Assembly: GCA_900170005.1 (NCBI GenBank)
Contig: LT827128.1
Span: forward strand, 2,352,168-2,416,167
Length of the DNA: 64,000 bases
Source of the DNA: Gordonibacter massiliensis (ex Traore et al. 2017)
Lineage (GTDB): Bacteria > Actinomycetota > Coriobacteriia > Coriobacteriales > Eggerthellaceae
Direction: 5' to 3'
Every line of letters begins with the position of its first letter. The stretch's first letter is position 1. Below the pieces are notes generated by a model. That model had not been told where the DNA came from and did not search any database. It worked only from the letters and a program-made list of their open reading frames with translations. The translations under genes were made by a program, and so were the position numbers. Positions 18,484 through 27,548 of the stretch are shown one piece after another.

Positions 18484-19170
18484 ATGTACCGCTACGTGCT
18501 TTTCGACCTCGACGGGACTTTGACCGACCCGCAAGAAGGCATAACCGCCTGCGTCCAGCACGCGCTCGCCGCGTTCGGCATCAGCGAGCCCGCCGACCAG
18601 CTGACCCACTTCATCGGGCCGCCGCTGCATCGCTCGTTCATGGAATGCTACGGTTTCACCGACGCCGAGGCAACCGAGGCGGTGCGCGTGTACCGGGAGC
18701 GCTTCGGCATGCTGGGCATCTTCGAGAACCGCGTGTACGAAGGGGTGCCCGAGCTCTTGGAAGAGCTGGCCGATGCGGGCGTCGTCACGGGCGTGGCCAC
18801 CTCGAAGCCCGAACCTTACGCAGTGCGCATCCTCGAGCACTTCGATCTCGCCCGCCACTTCGCCGTGGTGACCGGCAGCAACATGGACGGCTCCCGAACC
18901 GACAAGGGAGACGTTATCCACGAGGCCCTGACCCGTCTCGGCCAGCCGAGCAAGCGCGAGGTGATTATGGTGGGCGACCGCAAGCACGATGTGGAGGGCG
19001 CGCGACGCGAAGGCATCGACGCGATAGCAGTGAGCTGGGGCTACGCGCCCGAAGGAGAACTGGAAGCAGCCGTGCCCGCTTTTTCAGCGTCGACGCTGTC
19101 CGACCTGCGCGACCTTCTGCTCGAAGAAGATGACTGCGTAAGCGGGAAAGGCGAAGAATCGTCGATCTAA
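18484..19170 (+). CDS. HAD-family hydrolase (phosphoglycolate phosphatase-like)
   Basis: 228 residues with all four HAD motifs: DLDGTLTD (nucleophile Asp8, acid/base Asp10), the Ser/Thr of motif II around GVATSKPEP, the motif III Lys in TDKGDV and motif IV GDRKHDVEGA. The helical cap between residues ~15 and 85 is of the C1 type seen in Gph and pyrimidine 5'-nucleotidase-like enzymes. It probably dephosphorylates a small sugar phosphate or nucleotide. It is monocistronic, with GGAG 8 nt before the start, and ends at the terminator at 19193-19225. Confidence 0.85.
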   Translation: MYRYVLFDLDGTLTDPQEGITACVQHALAAFGISEPADQLTHFIGPPLHRSFMECYGFTDAEATEAVRVYRERFGMLGIFENRVYEGVPELLEELADAGVVTGVATSKPEPYAVRILEHFDLARHFAVVTGSNMDGSRTDKGDVIHEALTRLGQPSKREVIMVGDRKHDVEGARREGIDAIAVSWGYAPEGELEAAVPAFSASTLSDLRDLLLEEDDCVSGKGEESSI

Positions 19171-19192
19171 ATTCCGCAATCAAAGCGGTAAA

Positions 19193-19225
19193 AAACGGGT
19201 GCAGATCCTAGAACTGCACCCGTTT
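19193..19225. terminator. Bidirectional terminator between the HAD gene and purB
   Basis: Perfect 12-bp stem (19193-19204 with 19214-19225), 9-nt loop. A-rich flank on the left and T/A-rich flank on the right serve both converging genes. Confidence 0.85.
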
Positions 19226-19254
19226 CGATACTCTCAGCTTATACAGTCAGCTTT

Positions 19255-20598
19255 TTAGAACTCAAGCTCCTTCAGGCGGTCGAACACAACATCCTTGCGG
19301 GTGAGGAAGTCCCAGGGGTCGAAGATCTCGTCCAGCACCTCAGGCGTCAGGTTCGCCTCGGGGTCGGCTTCGAGGTTCTCGCGATAGGTGGGGCCGTCCA
19401 CGGCGTTCTGGATGTCCTCCCACACCTTCATGGCGTTGCGCTGCACGATGACGTAGGCGTCCTCGCGGCTGATGCCGGTGTCCACCAGGGCCAGCAGCAC
19501 CTTCGAGCTGAAGATGAGGCCCTTCGTGCGCCACAGGTTGTGCTCCATCTTGGCCGGGTAGGTCTGCAGGCCGTCCAGCATCCACTGCATCTTGCCGAAC
19601 ATGTAATCGAGCGCGATGAAGCTGTCGGCCAGCGCCACGCGCTCGGCGCCGGAGTGGCTGATATCGCGCTCGTACCACAGCGCCACGTTGTCGAACGCCA
19701 CCTGCGCGTTGCTCTTGACCGTGCGGGCCAGGCCGCAAACGCGCTCGGCCGTGATGGGGTTGCGCTTGTGCGGCATGGCGCTGCTCCCCTTCTGCCCCTT
19801 CGCGAACGGCTCTTCGGCCTCGATGACGTCGGATTGCTGCAGCAGGCGCACCTGCATGGCGATGGACTCCAGCGTGGAGGCCGTCACGGCCAAGCCGGCC
19901 ATCACCTGCGCGTGGCGGTCGCGCGCCAGCACCTGCGTGGACAGCGGGTCGGCCTCGAGGCCCAGGCGCTCGCACACGTACTGCTCGACGAACGGGTCGA
20001 TGCTGGAGTACGTGCCCACCGCGCCACTGATGGCGCCCGTGGCGGCAACCTTGCGGGCCTCCTCCATGCGCGTCTGCGCGCGCTTGAGCGCCCACGCCCA
20101 GCTGCCGAACTTCATGCCGAACGTCATGGGCTCGGCGTGGATGCCGTGCGTGCGGCCCACGCACAGCGTCTCCTGGAACTCGAACGCGCGGCGCTTGCAC
20201 GTCTCGCCCAGCTGCTTGATGTCCTCAAGAATGATGTCGATCGCCTGCGTGATCTGGTAGGACAGCGCCGTGTCGCCCAGGTCGGACGACGTCATGCCGT
20301 AGTGCACCCAACGGCTCGGCGGCTCCTGGCCCTCGGGCACGTCAGCGTCGATGTACTCGGCCATGTTCGTGGTGAACGCGATGACGTCGTGGTTCGTCAC
20401 CTTCTCGATCTCGTCGATGCGCTCCACGGTGAAGTCGGCGTGCGCGCGGATCCACGCGGCCTCTTCCTTCGTGATGCCGGACTTGCCCAGCTCGGCCTGC
20501 GCCTCGCACGCCAGCACTTCGATTTCCTTCCAGATGTTGAACTTGTTTTCCAACTCCCAGATGGCGCCCATTGCGGGGCGCGTGTAACGGTTGATCAC
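19255..20598 (-). CDS. purB: Adenylosuccinate lyase
   Basis: 447 residues from a GTG at 20596-20598, with AAAGGG upstream; the frame stays open for 220 bp more, but the conserved N-terminus (INRYTRPAMGAIWELENKF) begins here. It carries the fumarase/aspartase signature GSSAMPHKRNP and the conserved TSSDLGDT and GRTHGIHAEPMTFG motifs with the catalytic His. It cleaves SAICAR and adenylosuccinate, releasing fumarate, in purine synthesis. Fumarate is also an electron acceptor for anaerobes of this group. The 350 bp upstream have no gene but hold the inverted repeat at 20730-20856. Confidence 0.96.
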   Translation of the reverse strand: MINRYTRPAMGAIWELENKFNIWKEIEVLACEAQAELGKSGITKEEAAWIRAHADFTVERIDEIEKVTNHDVIAFTTNMAEYIDADVPEGQEPPSRWVHYGMTSSDLGDTALSYQITQAIDIILEDIKQLGETCKRRAFEFQETLCVGRTHGIHAEPMTFGMKFGSWAWALKRAQTRMEEARKVAATGAISGAVGTYSSIDPFVEQYVCERLGLEADPLSTQVLARDRHAQVMAGLAVTASTLESIAMQVRLLQQSDVIEAEEPFAKGQKGSSAMPHKRNPITAERVCGLARTVKSNAQVAFDNVALWYERDISHSGAERVALADSFIALDYMFGKMQWMLDGLQTYPAKMEHNLWRTKGLIFSSKVLLALVDTGISREDAYVIVQRNAMKVWEDIQNAVDGPTYRENLEADPEANLTPEVLDEIFDPWDFLTRKDVVFDRLKELEF

Positions 20599-20729
20599 GC
20601 CGGTCCCTTTCCCACGTCGTACCTGATGGCAATCAGCATACCGCACCGCGGGCAAAGCGCGTCGTTTTCCACGGAAAGCGCCGAGGGAATGCGCGTCGAA
20701 AGACATGGGCTGTACAGCGTCCTGCAAGC

Positions 20730-20856
20730 GCCTCAGCACAAAATGACGGTTATGAACGATTTTCGCTTCTACGCGTAAAGTACGACCTGGGGTAATACCG
20801 CGATCACTTGAAAACAAGGGCCAAAATCATTCATAAGCGTCATTTTGTGCTGAGGC
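20730..20856. repeat. 127-bp element with ~36-bp terminal inverted repeats (MITE-like)
   Basis: The arms 20730-20766 and 20820-20856 are inverted copies with three mismatches; each starts GCCTCAGCACAAAATGACG from the outside. The 53-bp centre is unrelated and non-coding. It lies in the 350-bp gap between the divergent purB and MOSC genes. The size and ends suggest a miniature inverted-repeat element. The arms are AT-richer than the genome, and a regulatory dyad is the alternative. Confidence 0.65.
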
Positions 20857-20948
20857 AATCTGACGGGTGCGCTATCGCTTGACTTCTTTATCTTTGTTCG
20901 AGTAGTATATTTCCTATTATTTCACTAGGTTATTAGGAGACATCGAAC

Positions 20949-21485
20949 GTGGAACAGGTATTGAGCGAGGGGTGCGCACGCGGGCGCGTTCGTTCCGTGA
21001 ACGTGTCGAAGCGCAAGGGCGGCCGCAAGACGCCGTGCGCGGGAGGCGTGGCCGTCGAGGCCCACCGCGGCGTAGCGGGCGATGCGCATGCCGGCGACTG
21101 GCACCGGCAGGTGTCGCTGCTCGCATGGGAATCCATCGAGAAGGCGCAAGCCATGGGTCTGGACGTGGCCGAGGGCGACTTCGCGGAGAACGTCACCACC
21201 GAGGGTATCGACTTGCTGTCGCTGCCGCTGGGCAGCCGCCTGCGCATCGGGGGCGACGTGCTGTTGGAGCTGTCGCAGATCGGCAAGGTGTGCCACACGA
21301 AATGCGCGATCTACCACCTGGCCGGCGATTGCATCTTCCCTCGCGAAGGTGTGTTCTTCGTGGCGCTAGAGGATGGCGAAGTGAAGCCAGGCGATCCCGT
21401 CGAGGTGGTTGCCCTCGGCGACGGCACCTGCGCCTACACCCCGCCCGAAGCCTTGGAGGAACTGCGCGCGGCGCACGAGCGATAG
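20949..21485 (+). CDS. MOSC-domain protein
   Basis: 178 residues from a GTG at 20949, with AGGAGA 9 nt upstream. It is a single MOSC domain: GGVAVEAHRGVAGDAHAG at the N-terminus, GDFAENVTTEGIDLL in the middle, and the conserved Cys in KVCHTKCAIY, the position used for sulfur transfer to the molybdenum cofactor in MOSC proteins. Stand-alone MOSC proteins are often linked to MoaB/MogA or act in Mo-cofactor sulfuration or N-hydroxylated-base reduction. The presence of two large molybdoenzymes in this window makes a role in Mo-cofactor metabolism plausible, but no neighbour confirms it. Confidence 0.88.
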   Translation: MEQVLSEGCARGRVRSVNVSKRKGGRKTPCAGGVAVEAHRGVAGDAHAGDWHRQVSLLAWESIEKAQAMGLDVAEGDFAENVTTEGIDLLSLPLGSRLRIGGDVLLELSQIGKVCHTKCAIYHLAGDCIFPREGVFFVALEDGEVKPGDPVEVVALGDGTCAYTPPEALEELRAAHER

Positions 21486-21598
21486 GCTGAGCACACGATA
21501 GCTCGTCGTGCCGGAGGGCCGCGCAAGCTAGGCGTGCGGAAGCGAAGCAACCTGAAGAGCCGTATGGAACGCGAGGGGGAAGACGCTCCGGATAGACC

Positions 21599-21702
21599 GT
21601 AGGGGCGATCTCCTGATCGCCCGTTCCGGCGCAAGCCGGAAAACAGCCGGGGCTCGCGTCCTCGCGCTTCGCGCGAGCGGGCGCTCTGGAGAGCGCCCCT
21701 AC
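21599..21702. repeat. Interspersed palindromic element, family A, copy 1 (104 bp)
   Basis: The ends are GTAGGGGCGATCTCC and GGAGAGCGCCCCTAC. Inside are four hairpins in series, including TTCCGGC/GCCGGAA and CTCGCGC/GCGCGAG. The copy at 52124-52227 has the same length and order. The right-hand hairpin differs by a paired change (C/G here, A/T there) that keeps the stem. It lies in a 563-bp gap (21486-22048) that has no gene and also contains the family B repeat. Confidence 0.85.
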
Positions 21703-21880
21703 GGAGCCTATGGGACATGCGGCTTTCACCGCGGATGCCGTCGTTCGCGCCCGGGTTGCCCCCGACATGGCGAGCGCAGCGATGCCTGCCATGCGGCCGC
21801 AGGCCGCATAACGACCGCCCAGGTCGACCGCGCGGGAGCGAAGCGACCCGCGCTTCGCGCGCAGCGCGAAAACTGCCGCC

Positions 21881-22047
21881 CAGGTTGGCGCTAGTAAGTC
21901 AGCGAGAAGCCCCCCTCGTGCCGATAATCGGCCCGTCTCGCGGCCGAGCGTACTTCGGTACGCGAGGGCAAGCGAGAAAGGGCCGAGGATCGGCACGAGG
22001 GGGCTTCGCAGCGTCGAGTCGTTCCGCGGGCCGTAGGCCCGCGGAAC
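21881..22047. repeat. Family B stop-codon-abutting structured repeat, copy 1
   Basis: It begins with a 26-bp block (CAGGTTGGCGCTAGTAAGTC then AGCGAG) identical to 55329-55354. A large imperfect palindrome (arms from ~21907 and to ~22009, outer arms GCCCCCCTCGTGCCGAT / ATCGGCACGAGGGGGC) follows, then a shared CGCAGCGTCG, then a 12-bp stem with a 3-nt loop (22021-22032 with 22036-22047). The last hairpin lies 1 nt from the stop codon of the minus-strand gene at 22049 and could act as its terminator. Confidence 0.75.
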
Positions 22048-22048
22048 C

Positions 22049-22726
22049 CTACAGCCCCTTGAACAGCGCGCGTACCTCGTCGAGCACTTCGGTGTCGGCT
22101 ACGACGATGGCCTTGTCGCCGGGGTACAGCACGGTTTCCTCACCGGCCACTTCGACGTTGTCGTCGTCCTTGGGCGACACGGCCGCTATCAAGCTGTTCT
22201 CCGGCATGGGCACGGAGGAGGCCAAGATGCCCGCCTCGTTGGAGTGGTAGCGCATGCGCGGCACGGTGATCTCGGTCAGCAGCACGTTGCCGTGCGTGAG
22301 CGACGACGCGACGCTCACGCTGCCCAGCAGCGTTTCCTCCTCGATAAGGTTCGCGATGAGCGTGGTGGACGACACGCTCTCGATGCCCACCTCGCGGAAG
22401 ATGCGCAGGTTTTTCGGGTTGTTCACGCGCGCGATACAGCGCGGCACGTTGAACACGCGCTGGGCGATTTCGCACGACACCAGGTTGTCGTCGTCCTGGC
22501 CCGTGGTGGCCACGAACACGTCGGCCTTGCGAATGCCGGCGTCCTCCTGGTACTTCGAATCGCAGCCGTCGCCGTGGATGACCAGATAGCGCCCCTCCAG
22601 CACGATGGACAGATGGTCCGCCGTCTGCAGGTTCTCCTCGATAACGGCCACGTCGTTGCCGCTTTGCAGCAGCACCGAGGCAAGGTACTCGCCGATCTTG
22701 CCGCCTCCCGCGATAACGATGTACAT
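22049..22726 (-). CDS. TrkA-type potassium-uptake RCK protein (CeoC/TrkB-like)
   Basis: 225 residues: an RCK_N Rossmann domain with nucleotide motif GGGKIGEYLA (residues 8-17) and acidic end EEN, then an RCK_C domain (about residues 135-225). It is the second of two adjacent single-RCK proteins, and its AGGAGAA ribosome site overlaps the stop of the first. Proteins of this pair bind NAD(H)/ATP and gate a Trk/Ktr-type K+ channel at the membrane. The arrangement of two ~220-residue proteins resembles mycobacterial ceoB-ceoC. The channel subunit is not in the window. Confidence 0.88.
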   Translation of the reverse strand: MYIVIAGGGKIGEYLASVLLQSGNDVAVIEENLQTADHLSIVLEGRYLVIHGDGCDSKYQEDAGIRKADVFVATTGQDDDNLVSCEIAQRVFNVPRCIARVNNPKNLRIFREVGIESVSSTTLIANLIEEETLLGSVSVASSLTHGNVLLTEITVPRMRYHSNEAGILASSVPMPENSLIAAVSPKDDDNVEVAGEETVLYPGDKAIVVADTEVLDEVRALFKGL

Positions 22727-22735
22727 GGGTTTCTC

Positions 22736-23401
22736 CTAATCCTGAATATAGCGAGAGAACTGGGCGATGAGCTCGTGGCGCACGCAGACGAGCACGGAGT
22801 CGCCGTGGTAGAGAATCGAATCGCGCGTGGGGATGGACGATGCCGAGCCGTCGCCGCGTTCGAACGCGATGATGCGCACGTCGTGGTCGCGCTCCATCTC
22901 CGACACGCGAATGGTGCGATGATCGGTGTCGCGCCAGCTGAGGTCGAGCGAGAAGCGCAGCAGCTCGAATTCGCCGAACGTGTCGATGTGGGCGCCATGG
23001 CCCGACACGATCTTGCTGAACACGTCCTCGGCCACCAGCGACGTGCCGCACACATGGTCGATGCCCAGCTGCATGTAGGCGCGCTCGTGGTCGGGGTTGT
23101 ACAGGCGCGCGATGACGTGCGGCACGCCGAACAGGCGGCTTCCCACTTCGGCCACCATGAGGTTCGTGTTGTCGAACTGCGTGACGGCGGCGATGACGTC
23201 GCAATCCTCCACGCCCGCCTTCACGAGCGTCTCCTCGTCGAAGCCGAGGCCCTGCACCGTCGATCCGTTGAAGTTGCGGCCCAGGTTGGCGAACGCGTCG
23301 GCGTTGCGGTCGATGACGCACACGTTGCTGCCGTTGTCCGACAGCATGTTGGCCAGCTGCGAACCCACGCGGCCGCAACCGACCACGATGACATTGCTCA
23401 T
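22736..23401 (-). CDS. TrkA-type potassium-uptake RCK protein (CeoB-like)
   Basis: 221 residues, first gene of the pair. Nucleotide motif GCGRVGSQLA at residues 8-17 with the end Asp in VIDRN, then an RCK_C domain in the last ~85 residues. The two proteins share fold and length but are clearly diverged, so they may form a hetero-octameric ring equivalent to a tandem-RCK TrkA. The spacing to the second gene is 9 bp. The 265 bp upstream carry the terminator of the preceding gene and a looser inverted repeat (about 23507-23573). Confidence 0.88.
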   Translation of the reverse strand: MSNVIVVGCGRVGSQLANMLSDNGSNVCVIDRNADAFANLGRNFNGSTVQGLGFDEETLVKAGVEDCDVIAAVTQFDNTNLMVAEVGSRLFGVPHVIARLYNPDHERAYMQLGIDHVCGTSLVAEDVFSKIVSGHGAHIDTFGEFELLRFSLDLSWRDTDHRTIRVSEMERDHDVRIIAFERGDGSASSIPTRDSILYHGDSVLVCVRHELIAQFSRYIQD

Positions 23402-23612
23402 ACCGATCCTCTCATCAAGCGCATCGCATGCGCCGATTTTCTACTGAGTCCAGCATACTGCATGTGCCGCGCGCACGGCCAGCATCGCCATCGAACGGCA
23501 ACAAACAAAACGCCCACCGTTCCGCATCGTCCAACCCTGCGAGTCGATCAGGAAAATAGGAACGGGCGTTTCACGAGAAAAGCCCGACGCGCAGCAGGGC
23601 CGCGATATGAAA

Positions 23613-23638
23613 AACGCCGGCTCAAAGTGGCCGGCGTT
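23613..23638 (-). terminator. Rho-independent terminator of the secreted hydrolase gene
   Basis: Perfect 9-bp stem AACGCCGGC/GCCGGCGTT (23613-23621, 23630-23638) followed on the minus strand by a T-run (TTTTTC), 29 bp past the stop codon. Confidence 0.85.
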
Positions 23639-23666
23639 CCAAAAAACTAGGCTCGTGTGGGAGCGA

Positions 23667-24500
23667 TTAGATCATCTGCATTTGGCCCAGCGTGGCGTTG
23701 AACCAGTGGTCGGTGTTCGGCGGGCAGTACTTCGCTGCGTTCGCATACGTGATGGAGTAGCCGTAGCCTTGCGCCAAACCAGCCACATGGGCGTTGATGG
23801 CGTCTTCCCAATTCGACCAGCTTCGGTCGCCCCAGCCCCACGCGTTGTACGGAAGGAAACAATGTGCGCCCTTCGAGCTCTCGGTATTGGAAATGGCGGG
23901 CGACCAGCGCGGGTCAACGCCGTTGTCCCAAGCGGCCGTGGCGAACGTCACGCCCTGCCCCGCCAACGGCGATCCGGCCAGATAGGCGTCGATGCGCTGG
24001 GTCCATTCCGCGATGAAAGCTTCCTTGCCCACGGAGAAGTCCACGTCGGGCAAGCTGGCCAACGCCGAAGCGGCGCTGTCTTGGGCGGCCTTCGCCTGCT
24101 GTTCGGCCTTCGCGGCCTCGGCGGCGGCCACGCGGGCAGCCTCCTCGGCGCGGGCGGCTTCCTCGGCGGCACGGCGCTCGGCCTCTTCTTGCTCTTCGAT
24201 AGCCTGAATGCCCTTGGAAATGTCGCGCTTGGCGGTGCTGACGAGCACCGTCGCTTCGCGTGCGGAAGAATCGGAAGCGCTCTGCGCAAACGTCGTTGAG
24301 TCCGCATCGGACGCCGGCGCGCTCATGGCGTCGATGCCGAACGCATCGACTTCCTGCGCGCTGCCGCCTGCGGAGGCGATGCCGAAGCCGATGCATCCTG
24401 CGAGCACGATGGATGCGCACCCGACCGCCGCTACTTTCGCGACGATGCTCGACTTCCGCTGCTTGTATCGTATGTCAGCCAAACCTCGGTTACCTTTCAT
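23667..24500 (-). CDS. Secreted protein with coiled coil and C-terminal lysozyme/transglycosylase-like domain
   Basis: 277 residues if started at 24498-24500; an in-frame ATG at 24599 would add 33 residues, and neither start has a clear ribosome site. Residues ~1-40 are a basic stretch then a hydrophobic signal/anchor (AKVAAVGCASIVLAGCIGFG). Residues ~90-150 are an Ala/Glu-rich coiled coil (EEQEEAERRAAEEAARAEEA). The last ~110 residues (WTQRIDAYL...ATAAWDNGVDPRWSPAISNTESSKG...NAWGWGDRSW...) look like a lysozyme-like peptidoglycan-cleaving fold with a candidate catalytic Glu in NTESS. The long 283-bp leader may be regulatory. The catalytic call is tentative. Confidence 0.7.
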   Translation of the reverse strand: MKGNRGLADIRYKQRKSSIVAKVAAVGCASIVLAGCIGFGIASAGGSAQEVDAFGIDAMSAPASDADSTTFAQSASDSSAREATVLVSTAKRDISKGIQAIEEQEEAERRAAEEAARAEEAARVAAAEAAKAEQQAKAAQDSAASALASLPDVDFSVGKEAFIAEWTQRIDAYLAGSPLAGQGVTFATAAWDNGVDPRWSPAISNTESSKGAHCFLPYNAWGWGDRSWSNWEDAINAHVAGLAQGYGYSITYANAAKYCPPNTDHWFNATLGQMQMI

Positions 24501-24783
24501 TGACAGCGCACGACCAAGCCGCCGAAGCGGTGACAGCGTAGTAGATTGTGGTGGGTGGTTGCTGCCGAAGGGCCGATATGCTGTTTTGTCGGGGTTCATT
24601 TTAGCCTATCGAACCCCTGGGGGGCAAAAAAGTATGGAGACGGCCTCCACGTTTTGTTCGCTTGACAAACCCAGATACCCCGGAGGCGCAGGTCGCCACC
24701 CATCATCGGACCATGCGCTTTTTTCGAACATTTCAACCCGTGGTGAAACGCGGCGGGCAGCGGCGCGGGCCGCCGACGAGAAG

Positions 24784-25974
24784 CTAGCGGGCGGGCGTCA
24801 CGCTCACCTCGAAGGGGAAGGAGAACTCTCGGTCGAAAGGCAGATCCACCACGAGGTAGTCGAGCGGACCGGGAACGGAGAACCACATGAGGCCGACGAC
24901 GCAAAGCAGCACGAGGCACAGCGACCCCGCAAGCAGCAACCGTGGAGAGCGCAGGGCGCCACCTGCGATAAAAAGCCCCGCCGCCACGATCAGCAGCGGC
25001 CACAGGTTGGCGAGCACGCGGGGCACGGTAGCCCATCCCAACACGCCCAAGCTCATGCTCAGTAGGGCGGTGCCCAAGAAGAAGAACGCAAGGCCGCCCG
25101 CGATCCGCGCCATGCGGCGGCCCGGCACCGCCGGCACCGCCAGCTGTAGAATGCCGATGACGATGGGGAGAAGCGGCCAGAACTGCCACCACGACACCCC
25201 GTCGATGCTCCCGGACAACACCACGGCGACGCCGAAGGACAGTAGGAACGCGCCGAGCATCACGGCGGCCTTCACGACGTTCTCGCGCTCGGGCCGCGCG
25301 GTCCCGGCCCGAGCGCGCTGCGTTACGCAACGCGTTCGAGAAGCTCGAGACTCCGCCGGGTGCGAAGGGCCTGCGGGGCCCGGCTGCTGCGGCATCGGTC
25401 GATCGACGGCGTCGGATCCGGCAACCTGTCGCTCGGCAGAGGTCGAGTCCGGCTCTTGGGAGCGGGCGCAGGCGGGCGGAACGCTCTGCGCCGCCCGCTC
25501 TCGCTCTTCGCCTGCGGGAGCCTGCCAGCCGGGAGCGTGCCATCCTGGCGGCGCCTGCCAGCGTGCCTGCCGAGCGCGCTCGGCGGCCTCGGCCGTGGGC
25601 GGTTCGGGAGGAACGTGCCCTGTGCCGGCATAGGCGTCGTAAGGCAGATGCTGGCAAGCGGCCGCCACTTCCGATGCGGCGCGCGCGGCGTCGTCGGCCC
25701 GATCGCGCGCGGTTCCGTAGTCGATGGAGCCGTACGTGTCGGACCTCACGGAATGCGGCTCCACCTCCACGGGCCCGGACTCGTCCGGAGCAACCGGCAA
25801 AACGATCCACAGCACCACATAGGCCACGGCGAACAACCCTGCGGTGAGCAGCGTGAGCGCGACGGCGAGGATGCGCGCCACCAGCGGATCGAGGTCCAGG
25901 CACTCGGCCGCACCGGCGCACACGCCTCCGATGAGCGCGTGGCGAGAGCGATAGAGCGTCCTTTCCGACTTCAT
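24784..25974 (-). CDS. PspC-domain membrane protein
   Basis: 396 residues. Residues ~1-62 are a PspC domain (LYRSRHALIGGVCAGAAECLDLDP then a transmembrane segment). Residues ~65-230 form a long Pro/Ala/Arg-rich linker of low complexity. The C-terminal ~165 residues have four or five membrane segments and a short extracellular-type tail (VDLPFDREFSFPFEV). PspC proteins sense or respond to membrane stress. Close relatives in actinobacteria fuse PspC to a multi-helix membrane region in the same way. It lies 34 bp after the CNNM/CorC gene on the same strand, so probably cotranscribed. Confidence 0.82.
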   Translation of the reverse strand: MKSERTLYRSRHALIGGVCAGAAECLDLDPLVARILAVALTLLTAGLFAVAYVVLWIVLPVAPDESGPVEVEPHSVRSDTYGSIDYGTARDRADDAARAASEVAAACQHLPYDAYAGTGHVPPEPPTAEAAERARQARWQAPPGWHAPGWQAPAGEERERAAQSVPPACARSQEPDSTSAERQVAGSDAVDRPMPQQPGPAGPSHPAESRASRTRCVTQRARAGTARPERENVVKAAVMLGAFLLSFGVAVVLSGSIDGVSWWQFWPLLPIVIGILQLAVPAVPGRRMARIAGGLAFFFLGTALLSMSLGVLGWATVPRVLANLWPLLIVAAGLFIAGGALRSPRLLLAGSLCLVLLCVVGLMWFSVPGPLDYLVVDLPFDREFSFPFEVSVTPAR

Positions 25975-26008
25975 GCCGCCTCCTGGCCGAACCGTTTGCG
26001 CCGCAAGG

Positions 26009-27388
26009 TTAGAGCGACCCGCGGTGCGAAGCGCCTTCGGATGCGGGCTCTTCGGCGCGTGCCGCCGACGCGCCCGCTTCGCTCCCTGCGGAACCGTCCG
26101 GCTCCGCTTCGCGCGTCACCCGGATGTTCGAGATGCGCCTGCGCCGCATGGCTTGGATCTTGAACCGGTATCCCCCGAACTCGAACTCGTCTCCCACCTG
26201 GGGCACGATGTCTATCATGCCCATGAGCCATCCCGCGATCGTCTCATAGTCGTCCGACTCGGTGACGGGCCAGCCCAGCTTGAGCGCGTCCTCCACGGGG
26301 AAGCGGCCGTCCACGAGCCACGTTCCGTCCGACAGGGGCGTGATGAACTTGTTCTCGATGTCCGACTCGTCGATGATCTCGCCCACGATCTCCTCGACGA
26401 TGTCCTCGACCGTGATCAGACCGTCGGTGCCGCCGTATTCGTCGACCACGATGGCCATCTGCTGCCGGTTCGTCTGCATCTCGGAGAGCAGGGGGAACAG
26501 ATCCTTCGTCTCGGGCACGAACATGGCCTCGTAAGCGTAAGCCTCGACCGGCTCGTTTTCCTTGCCGTCCATGAGAGGCGCCAGCAAGTCCTTGTAATGC
26601 ACGATGCCCACGATGCGATCGATGTCCTCGTGGTACACGGGCAGGCGCGAGTAGCCCGTGCCGCGCATGCGCTCCACCGCCTGGCGCACGGTTTCGACGT
26701 CCTCCACCAAGATCATGTCCACACGCGGCTGCATGACCTCGTGCACCGTCATGTCGCCCAGATCGAGGATGTCGTGGATCATGCGCTTCTCGTCGTCCAG
26801 CAGCTCGTCGTTGTCCGTGACCATGTACTTGATCTCTTCCTCGGACACGGTCTGCCGCTCGTCGGCGTCCTTGATGCGCAGCAGGCGCGACAGGCCGTTC
26901 GCCGACGCCGAGGTCAGCGCCACGAGCGGGCGCGCGATCTTTTGGAACACCATGAGGGGGCCGGCCACCGTCTTGCTCACGCGTTCGGCGTCGGCCAGCG
27001 CCATGCGCTTCGGCACGAGCTCGCCCACCACGATGCTCAGGTACGACACGACCAGCGTGATGAGCACCGGAGCCAGGCCGGGCGCTATGAGCGTGATCCA
27101 ATCGACGCCGAAGCTCGAAAGCCACTGCGCCAGCGGCTCGGACAGGTTCGTGGCCGCAGCGGCGGACGCGAAGAAGCCCACCAGCGTGATGGCGACTTGG
27201 ATGGTGGCAAGGAACTGGCCCGAATCGCTGGCCAGGCCCAGTGCGCGCTGGGCCTTCTTGTCGCCCTCGTCGGCCTCTTTCTGCAGCAGCACGTGCTTGG
27301 CGTTGACCAGCGCCATCTCCGACATCGAGAAATAACCGTTTACCAATACGAGCAGGAAGGTGACTACGATGCTAATCCATATGTCCAT
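26009..27388 (-). CDS. CNNM/CorC (HlyC) family membrane protein with CBS pair
   Basis: 459 residues from the ATG at 27386-27388; a GTG 15 bp upstream would overlap the AAGGAG site and is unlikely. Domain order: DUF21/CNNM membrane domain (residues ~1-185), tandem CBS domains (~205-330), a CorC_HlyC domain (~345-430), then a Glu/Ala-rich tail. The family takes part in Mg2+/Co2+ transport or efflux, with the CBS pair binding adenine nucleotides. The old name hemolysin C does not imply a toxin. Upstream gene of the PspC pair. Confidence 0.9.
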   Translation of the reverse strand: MDIWISIVVTFLLVLVNGYFSMSEMALVNAKHVLLQKEADEGDKKAQRALGLASDSGQFLATIQVAITLVGFFASAAAATNLSEPLAQWLSSFGVDWITLIAPGLAPVLITLVVSYLSIVVGELVPKRMALADAERVSKTVAGPLMVFQKIARPLVALTSASANGLSRLLRIKDADERQTVSEEEIKYMVTDNDELLDDEKRMIHDILDLGDMTVHEVMQPRVDMILVEDVETVRQAVERMRGTGYSRLPVYHEDIDRIVGIVHYKDLLAPLMDGKENEPVEAYAYEAMFVPETKDLFPLLSEMQTNRQQMAIVVDEYGGTDGLITVEDIVEEIVGEIIDESDIENKFITPLSDGTWLVDGRFPVEDALKLGWPVTESDDYETIAGWLMGMIDIVPQVGDEFEFGGYRFKIQAMRRRRISNIRVTREAEPDGSAGSEAGASAARAEEPASEGASHRGSL

Positions 27389-27548
27389 GTAAGCGAAGCT
27401 CACTCCTTAAGCGTTGCGGATGCGTGCGGGCCCGCCCTTGCGATCCCGCTTTCGCGCTTTCGCGCCGACCGGAGGTGGCGGTACGGAGGCCGCCTCTCTC
27501 TCCGGCAACCGTGGGGCTGTCATGCCCGCGCGCTCGTGCACGCAACGG

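Noticed and set aside
24501-24783. c-di-AMP (ydaO) riboswitch in the leader of the secreted hydrolase gene
   Set aside because: The location and a neighbouring K+ system made it worth looking for, but I could not find the conserved core. A covariance search would decide.
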